Assembly (NCBI GenBank): GCA_028284675.1
Contig: JANQRI010000031.1
Span: 1 to 54,917, forward strand
Reading direction: 5' to 3'
Origin: Gammaproteobacteria bacterium
GTDB lineage: Bacteria; Pseudomonadota; Gammaproteobacteria; HTCC5015
Length of the DNA stretch: 54,917 nt
The translations under genes were made by a program, and so were the position numbers. The notes under the pieces were generated by a model. That model made no database searches. It saw only the letters and a program-made list of their open reading frames with translations, and was not told the DNA's origin. Shown here piece by piece: positions 26,285 to 35,843 of the stretch (positions within the stretch are counted from its first letter, which is position 1; each line of letters starts with the position of its first letter).

Positions 26285-28723
26285 TTATATGGTGTTTGCG
26301 CTTTCGAGCTGTTGCCAGTAGCCTTTAGTATACTGCCAGATATTCTTTTCATCTTCATCCAGTTGGAACAGGTACAACCAGTCATTGTTGATTAAATGGG
26401 CGACGTCCGTATGCTTGTCAATAATGGAGGACATGGCATCACGCGGCGCGGCGATATAAACATTCAGCCGTAATGGCTGGTGGCGCCAGTGATCGCCGTC
26501 GTGTAATGACTGCTTGGCCAGACCTATACGCAAATCACCCCCATTGCCTTCGAATACCCCCAGGTTGCCACCCACAACGTTATGCAGCATTTTGTTTCCG
26601 GACCCGTATTTTTCGTTGTCCGTGACTGATGCATAGTATTGCAGGTTAATCCAATTGGTAACTACCATTGGTGCCGTCATGATCAGTTCAAGCACTGTGA
26701 AGTCGTGGTCATGTTGCCATTCATAGTCATGCAGGAAAGAGCGGCCCTGTAAATCAATATGCTGAGTGCGTATGCGTGGTGCGACAATAAATGCAGCGTT
26801 GTTTGCCAAACCCCATTCAGGACGAAGTTCTGCCCAATCGTGACTGCGTTGATGATATTGCTCTCCAAGTTTGCTGTTATTGCACAAGCCGAGGCTTGCG
26901 GCTCGCTGCTGCTGTGCGGCTTTTGTGGCATTTTGCAACCAGGTTTTCCAGTCTGCACTTTTTGCTGCATGAGTTTCTTCAGGCTCATAACACTTAATTT
27001 CATCCGTGGTTGTGTTGTGTAAACCTGCGATAAAGAGTGTGCTGTCAGGGATGTTGATATTTTTTTCCTTAAGCAAATGACGGACGGCAGAATCATTTAG
27101 CAATTGTGCCAACACTTTTACATTCACCTCACCGGTTTGACCTCCACAGGCTCCGCAGTCAAGCGCTGAAGCCTGGGGGTTGTTCGCAGAGCAACTGCCG
27201 TGACCGAGCAGCAATACATGCGGTGCAAAATTACAGGTTAAGCCCATGGCCTGTAAAATTCCGGAAGCCAATTCAGCTTGCTCCTCAGCACCGAGTGTTT
27301 GTTGTTCACGGCTTAATTGCCAGGAGCCGCTGCTATCGATCTGATTGATACTGTGTTGCGGGCTTGCCGGAAACCAGCTGTCTTTAAGCAATTTAAATGA
27401 TTTGGCCAGGCCCAGTGCTTCAATTAAACCGAATGCTGCCGGCGCTGCATCACCCGTGGCTCGTGAGCTGGATTCACGCGCAATGGTATGTTGTTGTGCT
27501 TTGGCTTTTGAGGACCTCTCGGCCTGTGTGGCCTTGATTGCAGGTTTTAATAAACCGGGCAGTTGCGGCCGGGCAACGCCGTTGTCTGTTGGTGCATATT
27601 CCAGGGGCAGGCCGAAAAAGCCGGCAAAACCCAGGGTCTGAATGCCCGGGGCCTGAGCCTCAAGGGCGCGGCGCATTGGTTCAGAACGTACATCAATACA
27701 AAAAGCCGCCTGCAGTTGCAGTGTTTCAAGCGGTTGTGTGGGCGCGGCTTGTTCCAAAAGCCGCTTATGCAACGGTTCTTGAAAGGAAAATTCCAGTGCA
27801 CGTTGCCATATCCACAAATAAGCCTGTGCCTGTTTATGCTTGGTGTAAATATTTGGATACTGATTAAATTGCTCCAACATTTGTTGCTTAATATCGGAAA
27901 ATACATTGGCATGATTCGCGGCAAAATGGCGCCATAGCGCCAGTTCCCATGCCATGCGAATTGCCAAAAGCTGTTCAACCAGGTTATTGCTTGTTTCAGT
28001 AAAGGCATCCTGCCAGGCCTGATAGGCCAGGCAGGATGCCCAACCGTGTACTTCCAATAAAAGTGCATAAGCATATTCGCTAAATTGCGGCGCCTGCCCG
28101 GTGAGTTTATACATTTCTGCAAACACACCTTCAGGCGTTTGAGGCAGCTTTTGAAATTGCCGGCTTAAACCTCTTTCCGCCATCAGTACTTCTATGCCTT
28201 TATCATGCTGCACAATCTCCAACCAGTTACGATAAAGCCCTATATCGTGACTGTATTGATGCATGCGTTGCGGGTATTGAAAATACAGTCCGCAGTACTG
28301 ACTGATTTGCTGAACAATCTCGTCACGCCAGGCCATTTTTTGTTTACGGTTTGGCTGTATATCCAGCAGATCGTCAAGATTGTGCCAATGGTGGGCCGGC
28401 ATGCCCTGTTCATCAAGGTAGTTCACTAACTCGTGTTCTTGTACCTTACTATTAAATGCGGTGCAGGCCGCTTGCAAATGCTTCGGCTGAATCTGTTTTT
28501 GCCACAGGCTTTTATAATAGGCTTTGGGCATTAAACAGTGCACTTTGCCAAGCGCCTCCAACTGTGCTGCGACCTCAGATATTGGTTGCGAGCGCATATT
28601 CCACCAGGGGTTTACTGCGATCGATTGATCCAAAGGCCAGCTTGGTGCAATGCGTTCACAGACCAGCCTGACGGCTTCATGCAAAGAAGAGACGGATTGC
28701 GGATCTTTTAATACGGCACTCAT
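26285..28723 (-). CDS. dabA: DabA, inorganic carbon pump subunit (DUF2309)
   Basis: The 812-residue protein is the zinc, beta-carbonic-anhydrase-like subunit of the DAB CO2/bicarbonate accumulation complex. The metal and catalytic residues are visible as CIDVRSEP (Cys 342, Asp 344), LLGHGS (His 508) and DCGACGG (Cys 523). Their spacing is the same as that described for Halothiobacillus DabA. With membrane partner DabB it is thought to trap CO2 as bicarbonate using the cation gradient. Its ATG overlaps the DabB stop as ATGA, so the two are translationally coupled. This implies autotrophy or anaplerotic need for bicarbonate; no RuBisCO gene is in the window. Confidence 0.95.
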   Translation of the reverse strand: MSAVLKDPQSVSSLHEAVRLVCERIAPSWPLDQSIAVNPWWNMRSQPISEVAAQLEALGKVHCLMPKAYYKSLWQKQIQPKHLQAACTAFNSKVQEHELVNYLDEQGMPAHHWHNLDDLLDIQPNRKQKMAWRDEIVQQISQYCGLYFQYPQRMHQYSHDIGLYRNWLEIVQHDKGIEVLMAERGLSRQFQKLPQTPEGVFAEMYKLTGQAPQFSEYAYALLLEVHGWASCLAYQAWQDAFTETSNNLVEQLLAIRMAWELALWRHFAANHANVFSDIKQQMLEQFNQYPNIYTKHKQAQAYLWIWQRALEFSFQEPLHKRLLEQAAPTQPLETLQLQAAFCIDVRSEPMRRALEAQAPGIQTLGFAGFFGLPLEYAPTDNGVARPQLPGLLKPAIKATQAERSSKAKAQQHTIARESSSRATGDAAPAAFGLIEALGLAKSFKLLKDSWFPASPQHSINQIDSSGSWQLSREQQTLGAEEQAELASGILQAMGLTCNFAPHVLLLGHGSCSANNPQASALDCGACGGQTGEVNVKVLAQLLNDSAVRHLLKEKNINIPDSTLFIAGLHNTTTDEIKCYEPEETHAAKSADWKTWLQNATKAAQQQRAASLGLCNNSKLGEQYHQRSHDWAELRPEWGLANNAAFIVAPRIRTQHIDLQGRSFLHDYEWQHDHDFTVLELIMTAPMVVTNWINLQYYASVTDNEKYGSGNKMLHNVVGGNLGVFEGNGGDLRIGLAKQSLHDGDHWRHQPLRLNVYIAAPRDAMSSIIDKHTDVAHLINNDWLYLFQLDEDEKNIWQYTKGYWQQLESANTI

Positions 28724-30258
28724 GATGAAATAACCTCCTGGGGTTCAGATATAATTTTTTTGCTGCTGCGTGGTAAAAGGGCGGGCCAGAGCCGAAGCGT
28801 GTTGCGACTCGCCCATTCGTCCAGATAAAACCCGGCATTTAATACAATAAATAAACGGTGAGAGAACGTTTTATCCGGCCGGTATTGCAAAACAAGGTAA
28901 AGTGCAAATAAGGTTAACAGCAGCATGCTGACCCATACATCCGCCGGCCAGCTGTAATTTATTGTCAGGTTCGGCAAAAATAACTGCGTGCCTGATTTTA
29001 AAATCACATAAACGGTCAGGATTGCCGCGCCTGTTAATATAGCGCCACTCCGGGAAATATATGTTGCCCGGCTGAAGCCAGCGGAGAGAGTCATTACAAG
29101 TGCCATACTGATTAGTATCCACGGGCTCGCCGGTAATGGCTCAGCAAGCCATACTATTGCGGCAATAACCATTACAGCGGTTACAAGCAGGGCAGACAAC
29201 CATGTTTGCAAGCCGGGCATAGGCGCTTGTGTCAGCCGGGTTTGCAAATGCCGGTTAACTTCGTTGCCTGCGGTCAGAAAGGCATGAGCTTTGTAGCAGG
29301 AGTGAGCCAGCAGGTGTAACAACGCAAGTTCATATAATCCCAGTGCGCACTCAATCAGCATTAAGCCCATTTGCGCAGTCGTCGACCAGGCCAGGCGCAC
29401 TTTAATACTGATGCGGGTCATCATGATCAATGCCGCAGTGAGCGTGGATAAGCCGGCGATAATCAATACTAACCACTGCGCTGCTATAGCCTGGCTAAAT
29501 AAAGGCGCAAACAACAATAACAGGAAGCCGCCCATATTAATCACGCCGGCATGCAGCAAAGCAGATACCGGTGTCGGTGATTCAACCACCTGAATCAACC
29601 AGCCGTGCAGCGGTAGTTGGGCGCATTTGATAATGGCAACAGCTGCCAGCAACAGTGCGGCGGTATGCTGAGTAAAATCCAGTTCGGAAACCGGATATTT
29701 CGCCAGTATCTCGGTAATGATCGCGGTTTCATGCCGGCTATAGAGCAGCAGGAAAGCTACAGCTAACAGGACTTCCGCGACCCGGGCCAGAATAAACTTT
29801 TTGTGCGCGGCCAGTGCAGCCCGGGGTCGATCGGGATAAAACATGAGCAGCTGGTGTAAACTCAGGCTGATGCCTACCCAGGCCAGCCAGAACAATAGTA
29901 AATGGTTACTGGCAACGGTGATTAGTACCGCGGCGACCGTCAGCAGTAACCAGCGTAAAAACCGGGCATCATCCTGGTCACCGACTAAATTGCGTTTTGC
30001 ATAACGTATCACTACAAGTGCAATAAAACTGATCAGCAACTGTAGCACGGCATTTAATGGTGCCGAATTTAAAAGGGAATAAGGCTCATTGGGTAAAAGC
30101 AGCGTTAACGGCAGTGTCCCCAGAGCGATGCATAATGCCAAAATGCATGACACCTCTGCGATTTGCCAGCGTTTTTCCAGGCTGCTATAGGCTAAAGCAA
30201 GCGCCGGCAGTAAGATGATCAGCGCCGGCAGCATTATCATTAGGTGTTGAGTCTGCAT
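28720..30258 (-). CDS. dabB: DabB, NuoL-like membrane subunit of the carbon pump
   Basis: The start is placed at ATG 30258 (MQTQHLMIML), behind AAGGGGA; the longer frame up to 30465 overlaps the LysR gene and lacks a membrane character. The product is about 512 residues with some 12-14 membrane helices of the complex I antiporter type. Motifs include the SPTPVSALLHAGVINMGGFL loop region of that family. It supplies the ion pathway for DabA and is the first gene of the operon. Confidence 0.93.
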   Translation of the reverse strand: MQTQHLMIMLPALIILLPALALAYSSLEKRWQIAEVSCILALCIALGTLPLTLLLPNEPYSLLNSAPLNAVLQLLISFIALVVIRYAKRNLVGDQDDARFLRWLLLTVAAVLITVASNHLLLFWLAWVGISLSLHQLLMFYPDRPRAALAAHKKFILARVAEVLLAVAFLLLYSRHETAIITEILAKYPVSELDFTQHTAALLLAAVAIIKCAQLPLHGWLIQVVESPTPVSALLHAGVINMGGFLLLLFAPLFSQAIAAQWLVLIIAGLSTLTAALIMMTRISIKVRLAWSTTAQMGLMLIECALGLYELALLHLLAHSCYKAHAFLTAGNEVNRHLQTRLTQAPMPGLQTWLSALLVTAVMVIAAIVWLAEPLPASPWILISMALVMTLSAGFSRATYISRSGAILTGAAILTVYVILKSGTQLFLPNLTINYSWPADVWVSMLLLTLFALYLVLQYRPDKTFSHRLFIVLNAGFYLDEWASRNTLRLWPALLPRSSKKIISEPQEVISS

Positions 30259-30318
30259 AAAATCCCCTTGTTTTTGATTGCGGGCATTTTCAATTAACAT
30301 CAAAAATAAGTAAAATAG

Positions 30319-30337
30319 ATGTTTTTTAATAAAACAT
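30319..30337. promoter_or_regulatory. Palindromic operator candidate between dabB and the LysR gene
   Basis: ATGTTTT-TTAAT-AAAACAT is a perfect 7-5-7 inverted repeat in the 95-bp divergent promoter region, the usual place and form of a LysR-type binding site. Confidence 0.6.
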
Positions 30338-30353
30338 TCTTTTTTAGTGAACG

Positions 30354-31247
30354 ATGAGCAAACTGAACTATCACCACCTTTACTATTTCTGGCAAGTGGC
30401 CAAAGATGGAAATCTGACGCGTACGGCAAAAACTCTACATGTTTCCCAATCGGCATTATCCTCACAAATCAAACAGTTAGAGTGCAATATGAGTGTCAGG
30501 CTGTTCCGGCGCGAGGGGCGTAAATTGTTGCTGACTGAAACCGGGCAGCGGACTTTTTCCTATGCGGATGAAATTTTTAAGAAAGGTGATGAACTGGAGT
30601 CTTTGTTGCTTTCCGGTATCGAACCGGAGAGCCGGATTATTCGTATCGGCGCGCTTTCCACTATGTCGCGCAACTTTATCGAGGACTTTATTACACCGCT
30701 CATTGGCAAATCCCGATCGCATTTTAGTGTGCATGCCGGAGGTCAGGGGCACCTGCTCAATGCTTTGGCCAATCACCAGCTGGATTTAGTGCTCACTAAT
30801 ATCGCCGTCCACGGTGATGACGGGCAGCTTTGGCAATGTCAATTACTGGCGCGCCAACCAATTGCGGTCGTGGGGCCTCCCGGTAGCATCAGTAGCAAAA
30901 CTTTTTCAAGTCAGTATAAAAAACAGCGCTGGGTATTGCCGGTTAGTGAAAGTCCGATTCGGTCTGCATTCGACAGCTTTTGCGTGCAACGCCAGTTTAC
31001 ACCGGACATTGTGGCCGAAGCGGATGATATGGCTATGCTCAGGCTCTTGGCTCGCGATAGCGGCGCCCTTGCCGTCATTCCGGATGTGGTGGTCAGAGAT
31101 GAACTTAACAGCAATAAATTAGTGCATTTTATGACATTGCCTAATGCATATGAAAATTTTTATGGTGTTACGGTTAAACGACAGTTTTCCAGCGAACTTA
31201 TTAGCGAGCTTTTTAGCCGTTGGCTGGACGATGTAACAGAAAAGTAA
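30354..31247 (+). CDS. LysR-type transcriptional regulator of the dab operon
   Basis: The 297-residue protein has an N-terminal winged HTH (YHHLYYFWQVAKDGNLTRTAKTLHVSQSALSSQIKQLE), close to the NhaR-type subgroup, then a substrate-binding effector domain. It is divergent from dabB with a shared 95-bp promoter region, the classical arrangement for a LysR regulator and its target. Control of dabBA in response to low CO2 or bicarbonate is inferred from context. The ribosome site is weak. Confidence 0.92.
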   Translation: MSKLNYHHLYYFWQVAKDGNLTRTAKTLHVSQSALSSQIKQLECNMSVRLFRREGRKLLLTETGQRTFSYADEIFKKGDELESLLLSGIEPESRIIRIGALSTMSRNFIEDFITPLIGKSRSHFSVHAGGQGHLLNALANHQLDLVLTNIAVHGDDGQLWQCQLLARQPIAVVGPPGSISSKTFSSQYKKQRWVLPVSESPIRSAFDSFCVQRQFTPDIVAEADDMAMLRLLARDSGALAVIPDVVVRDELNSNKLVHFMTLPNAYENFYGVTVKRQFSSELISELFSRWLDDVTEK

Positions 31248-31374
31248 AGAGCAATTCAGTACGCTGTGCATCGCATATGTAACTGATTTTTCGGGTTTTT
31301 TGAAGCTCAATATGGATTCATTTTTGCCGCTACCTAACTGAAAGCAAAAGTTTGCGTCTTTAAAATAGGGGGTA

Positions 31375-33246
31375 GTGTTGCAGCAAGTTAGATTCAACAG
31401 GGCCCGGCCACATCATAAAATAATTACGCTGCGCAGAAGTATGGCCTTTCTTTTGGGGTTGGCACTCATTTCAGGCATGCAAACCATATTGGCCGCCAAT
31501 GGAAAAGAGGCTGTCAAGCTCCACGAGCGGCATAGTGAATATTCGGTCACTGGGCATATACAGTATTTAGAAGACTCCAATAGAGACTTGGGCCTGCCGC
31601 AAGTACGCGACAAATTTGTTGCCGGTGAATTTATAGATGCGGGGGATAAAGCACCAACGTTTGGTGTGACCGGCTCGGCCTATTGGTTTCATTTTACCGT
31701 CGAAAATCTACACCCGGCTGAGAATACTTGGTGGCTTGAATTTCAAGAACCTGTGCTGGATAAAATAGAGATCTATTTGATTCGTTCCAACGGAAAAATC
31801 GAATGGCATCGTTTTGGTGATTTTTATCCGCTTCATGAGCGCCGGGTGCAAATAAGAAATCCCTTGCTGATTTTGTCTTTAGAGCCCGGGGACTACTTGG
31901 ATATGTTTGTCAGAGTAGAAACATTTGCTGTGTTGAATTTGCCAATAAAAATTTGGTTACCTGAGGCCTATCCCAAACATAATTCTTTAATACAGTTGGC
32001 TTACGGGGTTTTCTACGGCGGATTAGCCGCGATATTTCTTTATAATTTGATGCTTTTTATATCGCTCAGAGACTGGAATTATTTTTTCTACTGTGGTTTT
32101 GTCGGGCTAAATGCTGCTTATATGTTTAGTTCAGATGGGTTTGGCTACGAATATATATGGCCCAGTAATGGTTATGTGAATTTTGCTTTTGCATTAGCCA
32201 CGAGTAATCTTTCAGCAATTTTCACATTGCAGTTTTCCAGAGCGTTCCTGCGAGGTAAAGAAGTTTTTCCACTATTATATAAACTAATGTTCGGCCTGAT
32301 GGTAATTGCTTTAAGTCCATGGGTCTTATATTGGATAGGCTATAAGAGTGCTGCGGTACAACTGAACAGCATACTGTATTTTTTCTCAATATTGCTGGTG
32401 TTTTCTTCAGGTATTATTGCTTTTTGCAGAGGGGTACGCGAGGCTAAATATTTTTTACTTGCATGGGTACCGTTTATTTCGGGAATGGTCATTTTCAGTT
32501 TGAGATTTAATGGGATATTACCGCCTTCGTTTTTAACGACTCATGCCGCACATATTGGAATGCTGTGTGAATCGATATTATTATCGTTTGCATTGGCAGA
32601 CCGTATGAATATATTGAAGGAAGAAAATGAGAGAATTGAGGTGGAAGCGAAACAAACTCTGGAGCTGCGAGTCGAGGAGCGTACGCATGAGCTGGATGTT
32701 GCAATGCAGCGCCTGTCGGCAGCGAATGAATTGCTGAAAGAGAACAGTTTTAATGATGGTTTAACCGGTGTCAGAAACCGGGCCTATTTTGATGAGCACT
32801 ATGCGCGGGAATGGTCCCGCAGCCGGCGCGAAGGGAAGTCGCTGGCGTTGCTAATGATTGATATCGATTATTTTAAGCGCATCAATGATGAATATGGGCA
32901 TTTGGCTGGTGACCATGCATTGATTGTACTGTGTGAAGTGATCCGGGTCACCATAAACCGTCCCGGTGATATCGTAGCGCGTTATGGTGGTGAGGAGTTT
33001 GTGATTATTTTGCCGAATACGGATATCAATGGCGCTGGGTTAATTGCCGAGCGCATAAGGCGCAATGTGGAAAAGCGCCTTATCAGTTTTAATAATCTTA
33101 GCTTTAAGCTGACGGTTAGCATTGGTTGCGCGGCCACGATTCCGGCACAAGAAGACACTGACCAAAATGAATTGATTGACTGCGCAGACAAGGCATTATA
33201 TCAAGCCAAAGAAAAAGGGCGGAACCAGGTGTCCATGGTGGCGTGA
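31375..33246 (+). CDS. 7TMR-DISM diguanylate cyclase
   Basis: This 623-residue membrane sensor has an N-terminal signal or anchor (near MAFLLGLALISG), a periplasmic 7TMR-DISM extracellular domain (about 50-195, GSAYWFHFTVEN), seven membrane helices (about 205-415), a coiled coil and a GGDEF domain (about 450-620). The active site is GGEEF at 538-542. Five residues before it, RPGD (529-532) matches the RxxD inhibitory site. It should make cyclic di-GMP and be product-inhibited. GTG 31375 is the longest start; ATG 31441 is possible. The ligand is unknown. It is a single-gene unit. Confidence 0.93.
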   Translation: MLQQVRFNRARPHHKIITLRRSMAFLLGLALISGMQTILAANGKEAVKLHERHSEYSVTGHIQYLEDSNRDLGLPQVRDKFVAGEFIDAGDKAPTFGVTGSAYWFHFTVENLHPAENTWWLEFQEPVLDKIEIYLIRSNGKIEWHRFGDFYPLHERRVQIRNPLLILSLEPGDYLDMFVRVETFAVLNLPIKIWLPEAYPKHNSLIQLAYGVFYGGLAAIFLYNLMLFISLRDWNYFFYCGFVGLNAAYMFSSDGFGYEYIWPSNGYVNFAFALATSNLSAIFTLQFSRAFLRGKEVFPLLYKLMFGLMVIALSPWVLYWIGYKSAAVQLNSILYFFSILLVFSSGIIAFCRGVREAKYFLLAWVPFISGMVIFSLRFNGILPPSFLTTHAAHIGMLCESILLSFALADRMNILKEENERIEVEAKQTLELRVEERTHELDVAMQRLSAANELLKENSFNDGLTGVRNRAYFDEHYAREWSRSRREGKSLALLMIDIDYFKRINDEYGHLAGDHALIVLCEVIRVTINRPGDIVARYGGEEFVIILPNTDINGAGLIAERIRRNVEKRLISFNNLSFKLTVSIGCAATIPAQEDTDQNELIDCADKALYQAKEKGRNQVSMVA

Positions 33247-33258
33247 GCAAACGGCAGA

Positions 33259-33318
33259 TGCCTGATTTCACGCTAAAGTAGTGGTATATCAAGCCATGTA
33301 TCAGGCAATGTGCTTTTT
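33259..33318 (+). terminator. Possible terminator after the cyclase gene
   Basis: TGCCTGAT and ATCAGGCA form an 8-bp stem over a 33-base loop, followed by TGCTTTTTC. The long loop makes it uncertain. Confidence 0.35.
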
Positions 33319-33464
33319 CTGTCAATAAATAGAAAATGTTCGATAAGCAGCGTCGTCTGGCTTATTTCGAAAAAATCATGAACATTTATTGTTTCTCAGA
33401 GTTGCTTTTACACGTTCAATTCAAGGACAAATATTACAGGTTTTTATAAAGTAATAGTCTGAAG

Positions 33465-33478
33465 TTGATATAAGTCAA
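33465..33478 (+). promoter_or_regulatory. FNR box
   Basis: TTGAT-ATAA-GTCAA, 67 bases before the SAP-like gene start. Confidence 0.75.
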
Positions 33479-33544
33479 TGATCAGATTGGCAGGTTATTT
33501 ACGATGGCTGGGCCGATCATTATTTTTTTATCAGGAAAATGCTT

Positions 33545-33757
33545 ATGAATGTAAAAGAGATTCAGGTGTTTGCAAGAAATCGCGGCATTAAACCCGGCAG
33601 GCTGAATAAGATCAATTTGGTCAGACTTATTCAGCGGGAAGAGGGTAACTTTGATTGTTTTGCGACCGCCTATGATGGTGTTTGTGATCAGACCAATTGT
33701 TATTGGCGTGAGGACTGTTTGAAGCTGGCAGTTAAGCAATCCCATAAAATTGTATAG
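33545..33757 (+). CDS. Small SAP/Rho-N-like protein with conserved cysteines
   Basis: ATG 33545 is preferred (AGGA 8 bases upstream); ATG 33539 is too close to it. The product is 70 residues. The first half, VKEIQVFARNRGIKPGRLNK then LVRLIQREEG, looks like a SAP or Rho N-terminal helical motif that binds nucleic acid. The second half, NFDCFATAYDGVCDQ then CYWREDCLKLA, has four cysteines that could hold a metal. I recall such small proteins as common in proteobacterial stress loci. An FNR box precedes it. Confidence 0.75.
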   Translation: MNVKEIQVFARNRGIKPGRLNKINLVRLIQREEGNFDCFATAYDGVCDQTNCYWREDCLKLAVKQSHKIV

Positions 33758-33805
33758 CGATGTTCAGTCAAAAGCTGGTAGGTGTCCGCATAAATATATT
33801 TATTT

Positions 33806-33819
33806 TTGATCAGCATCAA
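33806..33819 (+). promoter_or_regulatory. FNR box
   Basis: TTGAT-CAGC-ATCAA, 65 bases before the coiled-coil gene. Confidence 0.8.
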
Positions 33820-33883
33820 TATATTTCAGTGCTGACAATCTATATTCATTAAATTAGCAGTGATTTCTGAGGAGAGTATTGAG

Positions 33884-34162
33884 ATGACTAATGAAAAAGT
33901 TCAGAAACTCCATGATGATATGAGCAAGCTGATTGATGAAATAAAACAGGAGCGCGATGAAATATTATTAAAAGTGCATCTTGGAAAAGCGGAAATTCGC
34001 GATGAATGGGAAAAAGTTGAGGAAAAATGGCAAAATTTAAAGCATAAAGCAGAACAGGTGGGTCATGAAGCCAAAGAAGTTTCCAAAGATGTGGCTGCAG
34101 CAACCAACCTATTGGGCAAAGAAATCAAAGAAGGCTATCAACGTATCCGTAAATCATTGTGA
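33884..34162 (+). CDS. Small coiled-coil protein
   Basis: ATG 33884 (MTNEKVQK) is preferred; the frame is open from 33860. The 92-residue product is almost fully helical and highly charged, with heptad-like spacing in DEIKQERDEILLKVHLGKAE and EEKWQNLKHKAEQV. No membrane segment or known domain. It is followed by the quinone reductase gene 11 bp later, so both form one unit behind an FNR box. The function is unknown; a stress or scaffold role is a guess. Confidence 0.75.
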   Translation: MTNEKVQKLHDDMSKLIDEIKQERDEILLKVHLGKAEIRDEWEKVEEKWQNLKHKAEQVGHEAKEVSKDVAAATNLLGKEIKEGYQRIRKSL

Positions 34163-34173
34163 CGGGATCCGGG

Positions 34174-34761
34174 ATGACAAAGCGTATTTTGTTGATTTTA
34201 GGACACCCTGACCCGGATACGAAGCGTTATGGCCATGTATTGGCGAATGCGTATATGTCAGGTGCGGAGGAAGGTGGCCACGAGATCCGGCACATTGAAG
34301 TTGCAAAACTGGATTTCCCGTTATTGCGTACTAAAGAAGATTTTGAATCTGGTGCTTTATTGCAGGCCATTCAGGACAGTCAGTCGGCTATTGCATGGGC
34401 AGAGCATTTGGTCGTTCTTTATCCGTTATGGTTGGGTACGATGCCGGCACTGTTAAAGGCATTCTTCGAACAGATTTTTCGCCCCGGTTTTGCATTCGGC
34501 GAAACTCAAGCCAACAAAATGCCTGAAAAATTGCTGACTGGTAAGTCGGCCAGAATAGTGATCACTATGGGTATGCCCGCGTTTATTTATCGCTGGTATT
34601 TTGGAGCGCATAGCTTAAAGAGTTTGGAACGAAACATTCTGGCTTTTGCCGGTATTAAACCGGTTAAACAAACACTCATCGGCACGGTGGAAGCGGACGA
34701 TGATACGGAACGTAAAAAATGGCTGCAAAAATTACATGATCTGGGTTTGCAGGGCTGTTAA
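34174..34761 (+). CDS. NAD(P)H dehydrogenase (quinone)-type flavoprotein
   Basis: ATG 34174 (MTKRILLILGHPDP) is preferred over the GTG at 34159, giving 195 residues. The flavodoxin-like fold is shown by LLILGHPDPD (FMN phosphate loop), the LVVLYPLWLGTMPALLKAFFEQ segment and the GFAFGE turn of the KefF/MdaB/NQO family. It likely passes two electrons from NAD(P)H to quinones. It is cotranscribed with the coiled-coil gene under an FNR box. Confidence 0.85.
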   Translation: MTKRILLILGHPDPDTKRYGHVLANAYMSGAEEGGHEIRHIEVAKLDFPLLRTKEDFESGALLQAIQDSQSAIAWAEHLVVLYPLWLGTMPALLKAFFEQIFRPGFAFGETQANKMPEKLLTGKSARIVITMGMPAFIYRWYFGAHSLKSLERNILAFAGIKPVKQTLIGTVEADDDTERKKWLQKLHDLGLQGC

Positions 34762-34799
34762 TCAATGCGTGTACATTTTCTTTATTGACTGAGGGCTTA

Positions 34800-35843
34800 T
34801 CAGGCGGACTGAGCAGTCAACAGGCCACCCACTTCCATGGATATGTGATATTTTCCCTGCCGCGCCAAGCTGTTTAATTTTGCACGTTTAAGCAGTGCGG
34901 CTTGCGCGGTTTCTTTATTTTCAGTTTTTCCTTGCCAGGCCTGCAATACAGGCTGCTGCAGTGCGCGGCCATAAGATATACTGAGTTGCCAGGGTGAATT
35001 ATTACGAAACTGATTGATTGCGTTAAGGTTTTCTGTCGCCTCTTCGGGTTCTTGTCCGCCGGATAAAAAATTAATGCTGGGTACCGCGACCGGCACGCTG
35101 CGGCGCATGACTTTAAGAGTGGCAGAAGCGATTTCTTCGGGGTCCGCACGCCGATTATCTTTGCCCGGCAGTATCATGTTCGGTTTAAGAAGCATATGTT
35201 CCAAGACGACTTTATGTTGATATAAAGCATGAAAAACCGAGTGTAAAACGGCTTCTGTGACTTCAGCGCAACGGGCTATATCATGATTGCCGTCCATTAA
35301 TACTTCAGGTTCCACAATGGGTACGATACTTTGTTCCTGACATATTGCCGCATACCGGGCCAGCACTTCGGCATTTGCCTGTAAGCCTAACGCAGTGGGA
35401 TTGGTTGGTGTGATGGGATACACTTCCCGCCATTTTGCAAAGCGGGCACCCTGTGCCGCATGTTCTTTCAGTCGCTCCGGCAGATTGTCCAGCCCCCGGG
35501 TGATTAGATCGCCTGGAGCGCCCGGCAGGGGGCCTTTGCCTAGATCGACTTTAATGCCTGGGACAATATTTTGAGACCAGGCGAGTTGTGGCAGTAATAT
35601 ATCCGCGTTGTTTTTCTGATTGAGTGTTTCTGAAAATAATATGATGCCGCTGATATAGTCTCCCAAACATTTAGTTTCCAGCAATAAAGACCGGTATATA
35701 CGGCGATTTTCTTCAGTTGAGTCCAGCTGTATAGCAGCGAAACGTTTTTTGATTGTCGGTGCGCTTTCATCTGCTGCCAGTATGCCGCGTTTGTGATCGA
35801 CGATATCATTGATTGTTTGCTGTAATTTGTCATGAATGTTCAT
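34800..35843 (-). CDS. Fructose-bisphosphate aldolase, class I
   Basis: The 347-residue protein is a class I aldolase of the animal/plant type. Marks are RGILAADESAPTIKKRF at the N-terminus, IVPIVEPEVLMDG, and EHMLLKPNMILPGK whose Lys forms the Schiff base; FLSGGQEPEEA binds phosphate. It splits or forms fructose 1,6-bisphosphate without metal. The start overlaps the end of the phosphoribosyltransferase gene by 14 bp, so the two are one unit behind an FNR box. With PEP synthase nearby it points to gluconeogenic or glycogen flux at low oxygen. Confidence 0.95.
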   Translation of the reverse strand: MNIHDKLQQTINDIVDHKRGILAADESAPTIKKRFAAIQLDSTEENRRIYRSLLLETKCLGDYISGIILFSETLNQKNNADILLPQLAWSQNIVPGIKVDLGKGPLPGAPGDLITRGLDNLPERLKEHAAQGARFAKWREVYPITPTNPTALGLQANAEVLARYAAICQEQSIVPIVEPEVLMDGNHDIARCAEVTEAVLHSVFHALYQHKVVLEHMLLKPNMILPGKDNRRADPEEIASATLKVMRRSVPVAVPSINFLSGGQEPEEATENLNAINQFRNNSPWQLSISYGRALQQPVLQAWQGKTENKETAQAALLKRAKLNSLARQGKYHISMEVGGLLTAQSA

